The position numbers were made by a program, and so were the translations under genes. Positions 35,104-43,424 of a stretch of 64,000 bases of DNA are shown here, one piece after another. Each line of letters begins with the position of its first letter. Positions within the stretch are counted from its first letter, which is position 1. The stretch is from contig NZ_CP090366.1 in assembly GCF_021432085.1 (NCBI RefSeq), forward strand, positions 1,860,001-1,924,000, read 5' to 3'. The notes beneath the pieces were generated by a model. It saw nothing but the letters and a program-made list of their open reading frames with translations, searched no databases and had not been told where the DNA came from. The stretch is from Stutzerimonas kunmingensis (GTDB lineage: Bacteria > Pseudomonadota > Gammaproteobacteria > Pseudomonadales > Pseudomonadaceae).

Positions 35104-35237
35104 ACGCCGGCCAGGCGTGACCTCGCGTGAATGTTCATCCACTGGACAATTCGACCCGCCCGGCCTAAAAAGGCGCGCTGCGCCGAGAGGCGTGAGCGCC
35201 AAGCGGCAGCAGCGTGTTTTCCAGAGCCAGGTGAATC

Positions 35238-35366
35238 GTGAGAAAGAAAAAGCCCGTAGACCCCGTCCGCCAAGCCCAGAAGAACCGCGCCCATCGCATC
35301 GGCTGGCTGATTGCCCTGGCTGGCATCGTGGTGGGTTTCGCGCTGGTGATGATGAAATCGGCATAG
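35238..35366 (+). CDS. Small single-pass membrane protein (42 aa)
   Basis: A GTG-started frame of 42 codons with AGGTGA five bases upstream. It encodes a basic N-terminus (residues 1-19, Lys/Arg-rich) and one hydrophobic helix of about 20 residues (IGWLIALAGIVVGFALVMM), then KSA and a stop. The layout, positive inside followed by one helix, is that of a small inner-membrane protein. Similar short proteins occur in pseudomonads as I recall them, without function. Confidence 0.6.
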   Translation: MRKKKPVDPVRQAQKNRAHRIGWLIALAGIVVGFALVMMKSA

Positions 35367-35506
35367 CCAGTACGTGCCGGCGGTTTCCGTAGCCGCTCAC
35401 GACGCTGCTGAAAAGCACAGTGCTTTACGAGTGCGGCCGTGTGCAGCAGACAGCCCGCGGCTGTCAGCACGGGCTGCCGGCACCGAATTATCGCGAGAGG
35501 AATACC

Positions 35507-35755
35507 ATGCCAACCTACGACTACCGTTGCGAAGCCAATGGCCAGGTTTATGAAGTTCGCCATGCCATGGCGCTACGGCCGAAAACCTGGGGCGAACTGC
35601 GCGCAGCCGGCGCGCTGGCCGAAGATTCGAACATTCCGGACAACGCGCCGGTGACCAAACTGATGACGGCTGCCGGGGTGGTCAACAGCCGCGTATTGAA
35701 GAATCCGGAAGCGCCGGCATGTGCCCGCGGCGGCTGTGCCGGCAACTGCCGCTGA
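35507..35755 (+). CDS. FmdB-like small zinc-ribbon-related protein (degenerate)
   Basis: An 82-residue protein beginning MPTYDYRCEANGQVYEVRHAM, the start of FmdB-type zinc-ribbon proteins. The expected CxxC knuckle is reduced to a single Cys (CEAN). The C-terminus carries a separate Cys-rich motif (CARGGCAGNC). Metal binding by the N-terminal ribbon is therefore doubtful; the C-terminal cysteines might bind a metal instead. AGAGGA precedes the ATG at 35507. Function unknown. Confidence 0.75.
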   Translation: MPTYDYRCEANGQVYEVRHAMALRPKTWGELRAAGALAEDSNIPDNAPVTKLMTAAGVVNSRVLKNPEAPACARGGCAGNCR

Positions 35756-35785
35756 GTTCAGCCGCGGACTTGGATGCGGCGTCGC

Positions 35786-35818
35786 TAGGGTGCAAACGGC
35801 GAAGCCTTTTCCACGCGG
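35786..35818 (+). repeat. Solitary REP element
   Basis: TAGGGTGCAAACGGCGAAGC continuing to TTTTCCACGCGG is a near-copy of the REP elements found beside the RAYT gene at 50-52 kb, with one change in the left arm (GTGCAAA for GTGGAAA). It lies between the FmdB-like and DUF2141 genes. Confidence 0.75.
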
Positions 35819-35835
35819 TTTCCCGGGTTGTTTCG

Positions 35836-36258
35836 TTAGTAACGCATCTCCAGCGTGACCCGGGTCGGTTCGCCGGCGGGCACCTCGAATGCGCTGTCCT
35901 CGAAGGACGGCGGGCCCATCACCTTGGGGTTGTTCGACAGCCCGTAGCCTTCCGTTGGGATCATGCCGAAGCGGCGGTCCAGCTCGCCGTTGCCGTTCTC
36001 GTCATGGTAGGCCAGCACCGCGTAGCGTCCGGGCGGCACGTCCTTGAACACCAGGGTCACCGCTCCCTGCTCGGCCTTGGTCTTCTGCGCGGCGAATGCC
36101 TGGTCGTCCTTGCGGAAGGTTTTCGCGCTGGAATATACCGCTACGGCCACCTGGCCCTTGTCGTGTTGCAGGCCGTCGAGGGTGACCTGCAGTTCCTCGG
36201 CATAGGCCGAGGGGACCAAGAGTGCGAGGGCAGCGCCCAGAATCGGAAGTGCTTTCAT
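35836..36258 (-). CDS. DUF2141 domain exported protein
   Basis: A 140-residue protein with a signal peptide (MKALPILGAALALLVPSAYA, cleavage near residue 20). The rest is a DUF2141 domain: QVAVAVYSSAKTFRKDD, TLVFKDVPPGRYAVLAYHDENGNGELD and YGLSNNP. The fold is probably a beta-sandwich in the periplasm. Its biochemical role is unknown. It lies downstream of the SpoU-type methyltransferase gene on the same strand, with a 137-base gap. Confidence 0.88.
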   Translation of the reverse strand: MKALPILGAALALLVPSAYAEELQVTLDGLQHDKGQVAVAVYSSAKTFRKDDQAFAAQKTKAEQGAVTLVFKDVPPGRYAVLAYHDENGNGELDRRFGMIPTEGYGLSNNPKVMGPPSFEDSAFEVPAGEPTRVTLEMRY

Positions 36259-36344
36259 GCTGTGCTCTTGAAGTCGAGGATGCGGAAGTCGCCGGACTCG
36301 AACGTGGCCGGCGACGCTTGGAGTCGATCGCCGCCATCTTCAGC

Positions 36345-36366
36345 GAACAAGCGAAGCGTTGTCCAC
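36345..36366 (+). repeat. Degenerate REP-like element
   Basis: GAACAAGCGAAGCGTTGTCC followed by AC resembles the GGATAAGCAAAGCGTTATCCAC arm of the REPs at 50.4 and 51.6 kb, with several substitutions. It may be a decayed copy. Confidence 0.4.
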
Positions 36367-36395
36367 GTGCGGGGTGTAGCGCATCCATCGTTCGA

Positions 36396-36863
36396 TCAGA
36401 ACTGCGGCCCTGAGCGGGTGTTGTTGCCCTTGGCCAGGCGGTCGTAGAGCACCACGTTCACCGTCGCCGCGAGGTTCATGCAGCCTTTGGTGGGGATGTA
36501 CACCACGTCCTCGCACCAGTCGCGGATTTCCTTGCTCAGCGAGCCGTCCTCGGCACCGAAGATGTACAGCGCGCGGTCCGGGTGCGTGTACTCGGGGAGC
36601 GAGCGGGCGCCTTCGACCAGCTCCACCGCAACCGGCACGCAGCCGAGCGGGAGAATCTTGCGCAGGTCGTCGATGTTGATCAGCGGAATGTCCTGGTGGA
36701 CCTTCTTGGTGTCGGTGACGAAGTCCTTGGCGCGGTCGTAGCGGGTGCCGGTGTAGAACACCGAAGCGGCGCCATAGCAGCCTGCGGCACGCATGATCGC
36801 CCCCACGTTGGAAGGCGATTTCGGGTTGCTCAGGCCGATGCAGGCATAGCGTTTGTTGCTCAC
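36396..36863 (-). CDS. SpoU/TrmH-type RNA methyltransferase
   Basis: A 155-residue SPOUT-fold methyltransferase with IGLSNPKSPSNVGAIMRAAG at the N-terminus, LYIFGAEDGSLSKEI and the knot motif VYIPTKGCMNLAATVNVVLYDRL near the C-terminus. It probably 2'-O-methylates a tRNA or rRNA nucleoside using SAM; the exact substrate is not readable. The start is a GTG at 36863 (reverse of CAC) with a weak ribosome-binding site. Confidence 0.9.
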   Translation of the reverse strand: MSNKRYACIGLSNPKSPSNVGAIMRAAGCYGAASVFYTGTRYDRAKDFVTDTKKVHQDIPLINIDDLRKILPLGCVPVAVELVEGARSLPEYTHPDRALYIFGAEDGSLSKEIRDWCEDVVYIPTKGCMNLAATVNVVLYDRLAKGNNTRSGPQF

Positions 36864-36935
36864 GGAAGGGGACTCGCGCGGAAAACGCGCAAGTATACGG
36901 GAGTGTCCAGTCCGATGACGGCTCGGATGGCCTGC

Positions 36936-37994
36936 TCAGGGAATCAGCTTGCTCGCCCGCAGCCTGGCGAACACCTCGAAGAACGCCTCGTCGCTGGCCT
37001 GATAATTCAGAAAACCGAGCTTGCGACTCTTCGACATGTCCGTCACCACCTCGATCGGGCGGCCGAGATCGGCATCGGTGTGCCACGGCGAGACGAGCTT
37101 GCCGATGTCCGCCTCGGCGAGACCGAACTGCTTGGTCATGTCGTTCCAGATGTCCGCGTCGCCCGCCATCTGCTGCTCCAGCGGGGCCGGGCCATCGAAC
37201 GGCGCAGCGTCGATGCCGAACCACTCGGCAATGCGCGACCACATCCATTTCCAGCGGAACACATCGCCATTGACGACATTGAAGGCCTGGTTGGCGGCTG
37301 CCCGCGTGCTGGCGGCCCAGCGCAGGTGCCTGGCGAGCTGGCCGGCGTCGGTCATGTCGGTCAGGCTGTTCCACTGCACGTCCGAGCCCGGAAAGCGGAA
37401 AGGCCGCCCCGTGTGGCGGCAGATGGAGGCGTACACGGCCAGCGTGGTGGCCATGTTCATCGCATTGCCGACGGCGATGCCGGTGATGGTGTGCGGCCGA
37501 TGCACGCTCCAGCTGAAGCCGTCCCGCTCAGCGGCGGCGAACACCTCATCTTCCTGGGCGTAATAGAAATTCTCGACATCCAGCCGCCCCTGTTCCTCGC
37601 GGAACGGCGTCTGCGGCAGCGCGCCCTTGCCGTAGGCCTCAAACGGGCCAAGGTAATGCTTGAGCCCGGTGACCAGCGCCACGTGGCGCAGCGTACCAGC
37701 CGGCCGGACGGCTTCGAGCAGGTTGCGTACCATCTGCGCATTGACGCGGATATTCTCCGCCTCGCTGGCCTGGCGCGCCCAGGTGGTGAGGAAGACGTGA
37801 GTGGGCGAAACGCCGGCCAGCGCCGAGGCGAGCGCCTTGGGGTCCAGCAGGTCGGCGCTGATCGGCGTGACGCCCGTCTCGGTATTCGGTCGACGAGCCA
37901 ACCCGGCGACGTTCCAGCCTTCATCGGCCAGCAGGCGCGACAGCGCGCTGCCGACAATGCCGCTCGCGCCGACCACCAGTGCTTGATTTGTCAT
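36936..37994 (-). CDS. SDR family oxidoreductase (PRISE-like)
   Basis: A 352-residue extended-type SDR. The N-terminal NAD(P)-binding motif is ALVVGASGIVGSALSRLLADEGW. HVALVTGLKHYLGPFEAYGKG and SWSVHRPHTITGIAVGNAMNM follow, which resemble the PRISE (progesterone 5-beta-reductase/iridoid synthase) group of enone reductases. It probably reduces an activated C=C bond of a small molecule. It is divergent from hxlR, with an 88-base spacer, so it is the likely target of that regulator. The longer in-frame extension runs through hxlR and is rejected. Confidence 0.85.
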   Translation of the reverse strand: MTNQALVVGASGIVGSALSRLLADEGWNVAGLARRPNTETGVTPISADLLDPKALASALAGVSPTHVFLTTWARQASEAENIRVNAQMVRNLLEAVRPAGTLRHVALVTGLKHYLGPFEAYGKGALPQTPFREEQGRLDVENFYYAQEDEVFAAAERDGFSWSVHRPHTITGIAVGNAMNMATTLAVYASICRHTGRPFRFPGSDVQWNSLTDMTDAGQLARHLRWAASTRAAANQAFNVVNGDVFRWKWMWSRIAEWFGIDAAPFDGPAPLEQQMAGDADIWNDMTKQFGLAEADIGKLVSPWHTDADLGRPIEVVTDMSKSRKLGFLNYQASDEAFFEVFARLRASKLIP

Positions 37995-38044
37995 GTCCAG
38001 ACCCCCACAAAGCAAAACAGGCCTGCACCTTACCCACTCGAAAA

Positions 38045-38062
38045 TGCCGATCCAAGTCGGCA
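38045..38062. promoter_or_regulatory. Candidate HxlR operator
   Basis: TGCCGA, six bases, TCGGCA is a perfect inverted repeat at the centre of the 88-base spacer between the SDR and hxlR genes. Its position suits control of both promoters. Direct evidence of binding is absent. Confidence 0.4.
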
Positions 38063-38082
38063 CCAAATGGTGACCATCCCCC

Positions 38083-38466
38083 ATGCAACCGGGCTCAGAC
38101 GAAGAACAATGGCGTGAAGACTGCGCGCCGAGACGCGTGCTCGAACTCTTCGCCACCAAGTGGACCAGCATGATTCTGCACACGCTGCATGCCCGGCACG
38201 ATGGCACCGCACGCAGCGGCGCGTTGCATCGGAGTCTGCCCGGCATCTCGAAGAAAATGCTGATCCAGACGCTTCGTGAACTGGAGCAAAGCGGCCTGAT
38301 CGAGCGCCACACGCTCGATTCGGTGCCGCCGGCGGTGAGCTATGCGCTCTCGCCGCTGGGCCAGCTGATGGTTGAACCCATCGAACTGATCTACGACTGG
38401 GCAAGGCAGAACTCCGGCGCGCTGGATCAGCTGCAGCCCAGAAGCACGTCGCGCAGGCGGGGCTAG
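38083..38466 (+). CDS. HxlR-family transcriptional regulator
   Basis: A 127-residue winged helix-turn-helix protein. It has the HxlR pattern: CAPRRVLELFATKWTSMILHTL near the N-terminus, FHRSLPGIS-type helix (here LHRSLPGISKKMLIQTLRELEQSGLIERH), and VSYALSPLGQLMVEPI. An N-terminal Cys (about residue 14) is at the redox-sensing position seen in some HxlR/DUF24 proteins. It is divergent from the PRISE-like gene and its stop overlaps the LysR gene tail to tail (CTAG). Confidence 0.9.
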   Translation: MQPGSDEEQWREDCAPRRVLELFATKWTSMILHTLHARHDGTARSGALHRSLPGISKKMLIQTLRELEQSGLIERHTLDSVPPAVSYALSPLGQLMVEPIELIYDWARQNSGALDQLQPRSTSRRRG

Positions 38467-39353
38467 ATCGCGTTGACGATCTGCTCCCGCAGCCATTGAT
38501 GGGCCGGGTCGCGATGGGCGCGTTCATGCCAGAGCATGGCCATTTCGTAGCCTGGAATCTCCAGCGGCGCTTCGACGACCTGCAGTGCAACACCCTGAAC
38601 CAGCCGTTCGGGCAGCATGGCCACCAGGTCGGTGCTTTCCAGCACCGAGCGCAGGAACAGGAAATGCGGCACCGACAGCACCACGCGCCGTTGCAGGCCA
38701 TGCGTGGCCAGGGCATCGTCGGTGGCACCGTGAAAGCCGCCGCCATCCGGCGAGACGATCACCTGATCCAGCGCGCAGAACTGCTTGAGCGTCGGCCGTC
38801 GCCGCAGACGCGGATGTCCGGCACGGCCGGCCAGCACGTAACGCTCAGTGAACAGAACGCGGCGGCGCAGGTTGGATGGCGATCCGTCAACGGTGTGCAA
38901 GGCAAGATCGATATCACCCTGTTCTGCCTGGCGGGCGATGCGCGAAGGCTGCATCTCGACTACGGCGATGCGTGTGCCCGGTGCGGCGGAACGTAGCCCT
39001 GCCAGAGCCGGCAGCACAATGGCCGACTCGCCATAGTCGCTGGCTGCGATGCGCCAGACGTTCTGCGCGGCGCCAGGGTCGAACGGGCTGGCTGGCGCGA
39101 CGGCTTGCTCCAGCGCTTCCAGTGCCAGGCGCAAGGGCTCGCGCAGTTCTTCTGCGCGTGCAGTCGGGCGCATGCCTCGTGGCCTAGGTATCAGCAGAGG
39201 GTCGTCGAAAATGTCCCGCAGCTTGGCCAGGTGCACGCTCACCGAGGGTTGGGAAAAATTCAGGCGCTCTGCGGCGCGGGTGACATTGTGCTCGGCCAGC
39301 AACACGTCCAGGGTCACCAGCAGATTCAGGTCGAGGCGTCTGAGATTATTCAT
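38463..39353 (-). CDS. LysR-family transcriptional regulator
   Basis: A 296-residue LysR-type protein. The N-terminal helix-turn-helix reads LDLNLLVTLDVLLAEHNVTRAAERLNFSQPSVSVHLAKLR and continues to a NodD-like FDDPLLIPRPRGMRPTARAEEL. The effector domain follows (about residues 90-296). It is divergent from the quinone reductase gene with an 84-base spacer holding a candidate T-N11-A site, so it probably regulates that gene. The co-inducer is unknown. Confidence 0.9.
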   Translation of the reverse strand: MNNLRRLDLNLLVTLDVLLAEHNVTRAAERLNFSQPSVSVHLAKLRDIFDDPLLIPRPRGMRPTARAEELREPLRLALEALEQAVAPASPFDPGAAQNVWRIAASDYGESAIVLPALAGLRSAAPGTRIAVVEMQPSRIARQAEQGDIDLALHTVDGSPSNLRRRVLFTERYVLAGRAGHPRLRRRPTLKQFCALDQVIVSPDGGGFHGATDDALATHGLQRRVVLSVPHFLFLRSVLESTDLVAMLPERLVQGVALQVVEAPLEIPGYEMAMLWHERAHRDPAHQWLREQIVNAI

Positions 39354-39364
39354 GGCAATACCTA

Positions 39365-39379
39365 GAATACAGCTTATTC
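39365..39379. promoter_or_regulatory. Candidate LysR binding site
   Basis: GAATA, five bases, TATTC is an inverted repeat in the spacer between the lysR and quinone-reductase genes. It has the size and position of a LysR recognition-binding site. Confidence 0.4.
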
Positions 39380-39437
39380 ATTTCAAACATACCTGGGCAA
39401 GCCACATTCTGCATCCGTCCCGTTATGGAGGTTTCCC

Positions 39438-40220
39438 ATGAATGTTCTGCTTGTTTATGCCCATCCCGAACCGCGCTCGCTGAATGGCGCATTGAAGAAC
39501 TTCGCCGTCCAGCGCCTGCAGGCGGCCGGACACAGCGTTCAGGTTTCCGACCTGTATGCCGTGGGCTGGAAAGCCGCGATCAATTCCAGCGACAGCCTGG
39601 ATCGCGATCCCGAAGCGCGTTTCGATGCTTCCGAGGATTCCCGGCGCGCGTTCGCCAGTGGTCGGCAGAGTCCTGACATCGCGACCGAGCAGGACAAGCT
39701 GCGCTGGGCAGATGCGCTGATCCTGCAATTCCCGCTCTGGTGGTTCTCGATGCCGGCGATCCTCAAGGGCTGGGTCGACCGGGTATATGCCTACGGTTTC
39801 GCTTATGGCGTCGGTGAGCACTCGGATGCGCGTTGGGGCGACCGCTACGGCGAGGGTTCGATGGCGGGCAAACGGGCCATGCTGATCGTGACTACCGGCG
39901 GCTGGGATTCACACTACAGCCCGCGGGGGATCAACGGGCCCATCGAAGACCTGCTGTTCCCTATTCATCACGGGATCCTGCATTACCCAGGCTTCGATGT
40001 GCTGCCACCGTTTGTGGTGCACCGCACCAGCCGTATCGACCCGGCCCGATTCGACACGCTTCGCAACGAGCTGGGTGAGCGCCTGGACGACCTCTGGTGC
40101 ACAAAACCTATCGCCTATCGCAAACAGAACGGCGGCGACTACGACATACCGGCGCTCACGCTCAAAGCCGACGTAGCGCCAGGACAGGTCGGCTTTGCCG
40201 CGCACGTAGAACAGCCGTAA
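39438..40220 (+). CDS. NAD(P)H quinone reductase-like flavodoxin-fold protein
   Basis: A 260-residue protein of the NQO1/MdaB-type flavodoxin-like family. MNVLLVYAHPEPRSLNGALK is the FMN/FAD phosphate-binding start. LILQFPLWWFSMPAILKGWVDRVYAYGFAYG is the conserved flavin-contact region, and LIVTTGGWDSHYSPRG follows. These enzymes reduce quinones by two electrons using NAD(P)H. GGAGG precedes the ATG. The length, about 260, fits the NQO1-like branch better than the shorter MdaB. Confidence 0.9.
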   Translation: MNVLLVYAHPEPRSLNGALKNFAVQRLQAAGHSVQVSDLYAVGWKAAINSSDSLDRDPEARFDASEDSRRAFASGRQSPDIATEQDKLRWADALILQFPLWWFSMPAILKGWVDRVYAYGFAYGVGEHSDARWGDRYGEGSMAGKRAMLIVTTGGWDSHYSPRGINGPIEDLLFPIHHGILHYPGFDVLPPFVVHRTSRIDPARFDTLRNELGERLDDLWCTKPIAYRKQNGGDYDIPALTLKADVAPGQVGFAAHVEQP

Positions 40221-40258
40221 CAGCTCCAGGGGCAGGGGCGTGCTTTGTCGTTAGGTCG

Positions 40259-41578
40259 TCAGAGTTCCTTGGCGAACCGTTCGACCGCGCTGACCACCTG
40301 CTTGGCGGCGTCCTGAATCTCGACGATCACCGCACCGGCCTGGTTGGCCAGCCCCAGGCCCTGCACCGCCTGTTCGCGGCTGGCGAACATGTTGCGCACG
40401 GCCTCGTCGGCCAGCGCCTGGTTCTGTTGCACCACATTGACGATCTCGTCGGTAGCGGTGCTCGTGCGCGCGGCCAGTTGCCGGACCTCGTCGGCAACCA
40501 CCGCGAAGCCGCGACCCTGGTCGCCAGCCCTGGCCGCCTCGATGGCCGCGTTCAACGCCAGCAGGTTGGTCTGTGCGGCGATGCCGCCAATGGTCTGGAC
40601 GATGGAGCTGATCAGCAGCGACTGCTTGCCGAGCGCCTCGATGCCATCGGTGGCGGACTGCACCTGGTCGGTGATCTTCTGCATCGTCACCAGGGTGTCC
40701 TTCACCACACTGGCGCCGCGCTCGGCACTGACGTCGGTCTGCAGCGAGATGTCGTAGGCGACGCCCGCGGCTTGTCGCACTTCTGCCTCACGCATGACCT
40801 GATCGGTCACCACGTTGGCGAACTTGACCACCTTGTAGAGGTTGCCTTCGGTGTCGTGCACCGGGTTGTAGGTCGCTTCCAGCCAAACCTCGCGGCCATG
40901 GCGGTCGACACGCTTGAAGCGATCGGCGACGTACTCGCCGCGGTTCAGTTTCTGCCAGAACGCCTTGTAATCCGCCGAAGCGGCATCTTCCGGCGCGCAG
41001 AACAGACTGTGATGTTTGCCTTTGAGCTCCGCGAGCGGATAGCCCATGGTCTGGAGAAACTGCTCATTGGCCGTGACCACCGTTCCGTCCAGGTTGAACT
41101 GGATCACCGCGGTCGAGCGCAGCAGGGCGCTGATGAATGCCTCGTTCTCCTTCGCCCGGTATACGGCCTCGCTGATGTCGCTGCCGAAGCCCTGAATATG
41201 CGAAAGCTTCCCGTCGGCCGTTGCGATCGGATACCAATGGATCTTCAACCAGGCGAGGCTGCCGTCGGCGCGCAGGTAGCGATAGTCGTCGCTGACCGGC
41301 TCGAGCTTGGCCACCGCGGCGCGAAAGTTGTGAAAGCAGGGCAGGTTCTTCACGTAGGGCGGAACGATCTCGGCCAGGGGCCGGCCCTGGAGATGCCCGT
41401 GCGAGTAACCCAAGGTACGGGCGAATCGATCATTGAACGCGCAGATCTTGAAGTCGGTATCCAGCGTGACCGACAGCATGTCACCGTTCATCTTGCCCAT
41501 GAGCTGGCGCAGGATTGCCAGCTCGGCATCCTTGGCTTCCAAATCCTTTTTCAAGCGGTTGTTAAACATGCAGGGCAT
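40259..41578 (-). CDS. PAS-PAS methyl-accepting chemotaxis protein (BdlA-like)
   Basis: A 439-residue soluble chemoreceptor without membrane helices. Two PAS domains (about residues 25-135 and 145-265, the second with [24 protein letters not shown] and the PAC block [22 protein letters not shown]) precede a short MCP signalling domain (about 270-439) with tip [20 protein letters not shown] near 331. The order and lack of transmembrane parts match BdlA of P. aeruginosa, which links redox or energy signals to biofilm dispersion. The PAS ligand (heme, flavin) is not evident. An alternative in-frame ATG lies three codons downstream. Confidence 0.87.
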   Translation of the reverse strand: MPCMFNNRLKKDLEAKDAELAILRQLMGKMNGDMLSVTLDTDFKICAFNDRFARTLGYSHGHLQGRPLAEIVPPYVKNLPCFHNFRAAVAKLEPVSDDYRYLRADGSLAWLKIHWYPIATADGKLSHIQGFGSDISEAVYRAKENEAFISALLRSTAVIQFNLDGTVVTANEQFLQTMGYPLAELKGKHHSLFCAPEDAASADYKAFWQKLNRGEYVADRFKRVDRHGREVWLEATYNPVHDTEGNLYKVVKFANVVTDQVMREAEVRQAAGVAYDISLQTDVSAERGASVVKDTLVTMQKITDQVQSATDGIEALGKQSLLISSIVQTIGGIAAQTNLLALNAAIEAARAGDQGRGFAVVADEVRQLAARTSTATDEIVNVVQQNQALADEAVRNMFASREQAVQGLGLANQAGAVIVEIQDAAKQVVSAVERFAKEL

Positions 41579-41756
41579 CCAATCGATCTAGTTGTGCTTC
41601 CGATATCGGCGAAGAGTGCGGGCGCTTGAGCGACTTCCGTGTCGCGCCAGCGAAAGCCGTTGAGCCGACGCGGTGCGTGCCGAAGCGAGAACATGAAAGG
41701 GTGCGATTACCACGCGTTTGTCTTCGCCCCACATGTGATGTGAGCCGCCATCGCCC

Positions 41757-42143
41757 TCAGAGCTGATCGGCAACTACCTTCTTGTCGATCACCGACCACA
41801 CGTTGCGGATCTTTCCCTCGAGGAACTCGTAGAAGACGTTTTCGGTAAAGACCACTCTCTTGCCATTCACAGCAAAGCCAAACAGTTCGCCTGTGGGCGT
41901 GCAATCGAACCGCAGCTGTGCCGCCACATGGGGCGGCTCGACGATGAGCAGCCCGATATTGAACTGCAGATCGGGGATCGCCCGAACGTCGCCGTCGAGC
42001 ATCTGGCGATAGCCGTCCAGCCCGACGAACTGGCCGTTGTAGTGCACCTCGTCATCGACGAAGCGCTCCAGCTCCGCCCAGCGCCTGCCGTTCAAACTGG
42101 CGATGTAGCCCCGGTAGCAATCAGCGATCTCGTCGCCAGTCAT
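41757..42143 (-). CDS. SnoaL-like (NTF2-fold) ester-cyclase-type protein
   Basis: A 128-residue protein of the NTF2-like fold, SnoaL/ester cyclase type. MTGDEIADCYRGYIASLNGRRW is the N-terminal helix pair; VHYNGQFVGLDGYRQMLDGDVRAIPDL and VVFTENVFYEFLEGKIRNVWSVIDKKVV are the strand regions that line the pocket. No catalytic role can be assigned; many relatives bind small polyketide-like ligands. The ATG at 42143 has GGGGA upstream; a TTG five codons earlier is not needed. Confidence 0.85.
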   Translation of the reverse strand: MTGDEIADCYRGYIASLNGRRWAELERFVDDEVHYNGQFVGLDGYRQMLDGDVRAIPDLQFNIGLLIVEPPHVAAQLRFDCTPTGELFGFAVNGKRVVFTENVFYEFLEGKIRNVWSVIDKKVVADQL

Positions 42144-42247
42144 GATCGTTCCCCGCAAAGAAAGCCCGATAGTCAGGCTAGCGACTGCCTCGATATACGC
42201 CAGTCGCTTCTACCGGTCGCGCTCGCTGTGGTTATCCGATTACCTGG

Positions 42248-43351
42248 TCAGTCGAGCACCACGGCGTGGCCCTCCAGCGGATTGATGTCGCCTTTGATCA
42301 GGGATTCGGCCAGCGCCTGTGCCGCTTCGAGGCCGGCGTGCTCGTTCACCTGCATCCAGGGCTGCTGCGCATCGCTAACCTGAGCGATAAAGGCCAGCTG
42401 CGCCTCGTTGAAGCGGCGGGTGACCTCGGCAGGGCCCCAGTCGGCGTTGCGTTTCTTGATCTGATAGGGCGCGAAGTAGGGCTGTGGCTGCGGACCGGCC
42501 AGCGTTGCGTCGGTCTTTCTGTATTCGTGGTTCTGGGCTGACCCGGCGAAGCAGTCGTACACCAGCGCATCCTTGAAATGGCTGTGGATCTGCCGGCGTA
42601 GATCAGCGCTACCGGAGAAGTCGACGTAGAGCGTGGGCACGCTCGGGTCCAGCGAAGCCAGCTGGTTGTAGTCCAAGGCCTGTCGGTAGCAACCCAGCCC
42701 TTTTACGAAGTCCGTGTTGCCCGCGGAAGTAAGCCCGATCAGCTGCACGGCCGGGTTGTCCTGCAGGCAGAACGCCGTACCGTACGCGGTCTTGCTCGAG
42801 GCGCTCGACATCAGGATCTGGCGCGCTCCGAAGAATGCGTTGTCGTCGAGGAAATCGGCCAGCATGAACGAGGTGATGAACAGCGGGCGCAACAGCATCT
42901 GGTAGTTTTCGCTCTCTGCGCGATAGGCGGCGTCGCTGCTGATGCGCTGGTACTGGTTGTAGGCCGATGTGAGTTCGAGTCGGTGTTCGGCGCCGTCGTA
43001 GAAGCCGCGCTCGGAAACCCGTACCGGCTGCATCACGACATGGCTGGCGATCGGCCAGAAGCCATAGAAGCGTTCGCCCTTCGCCAGGTCATCGACGGTG
43101 CTGTCCACGACTTCGGCGAAGCCCCACGCCGGCATGTGGAACCATTCGCTATCGCCGGTGGGGTAGAAGTCCCAATAGCGCAGGTGAGGTGTCTCGCCGA
43201 ACGCGGCGTAGGTGACATTGTTCGTGGTCAGTGCCAGCCGGCTGATACGCAGCAGGGCTTCGCCGGCTTTCAGCTCCGGCATCGGTCGGGTCTGAATGCG
43301 GGTCTGCTGCATGTCTTTCTTGTTGTTCTGCAACTGGCGGATGACGCTCAT
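42248..43351 (-). CDS. DUF2855 family protein
   Basis: A 367-residue protein with the DUF2855 blocks RISRLALTTNNVTYAAFGE, WDFYPTGDSEWFHMPAWGFAEVVDS, LTSAYNQYQRI, LFITSFMLADFLDDNAFFGARQILMSSASSKTAYGTAFCLQ and YVDFSGS. The layout resembles a medium-chain dehydrogenase-like fold, but no catalytic residues are known. It is divergent from a TetR gene with a 73-base spacer, so that regulator is its probable controller. The ATG at 43351 was chosen over an N-terminal extension that would enter the tetR gene. Confidence 0.88.
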   Translation of the reverse strand: MSVIRQLQNNKKDMQQTRIQTRPMPELKAGEALLRISRLALTTNNVTYAAFGETPHLRYWDFYPTGDSEWFHMPAWGFAEVVDSTVDDLAKGERFYGFWPIASHVVMQPVRVSERGFYDGAEHRLELTSAYNQYQRISSDAAYRAESENYQMLLRPLFITSFMLADFLDDNAFFGARQILMSSASSKTAYGTAFCLQDNPAVQLIGLTSAGNTDFVKGLGCYRQALDYNQLASLDPSVPTLYVDFSGSADLRRQIHSHFKDALVYDCFAGSAQNHEYRKTDATLAGPQPQPYFAPYQIKKRNADWGPAEVTRRFNEAQLAFIAQVSDAQQPWMQVNEHAGLEAAQALAESLIKGDINPLEGHAVVLD

Positions 43352-43424
43352 CGATGGCACCTTGGGTTCGTAAATGGACGGCTTCGACTCTATCCCTTTC
43401 GTTTCACCGCCGGGTTCGGATTTC

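Noticed and set aside
36936..38312. N-terminal extension of the PRISE-like SDR to 458 residues.
   Set aside because: The extra 106 codons are antisense to hxlR and precede the conserved start MTNQALVVGASGIVG.
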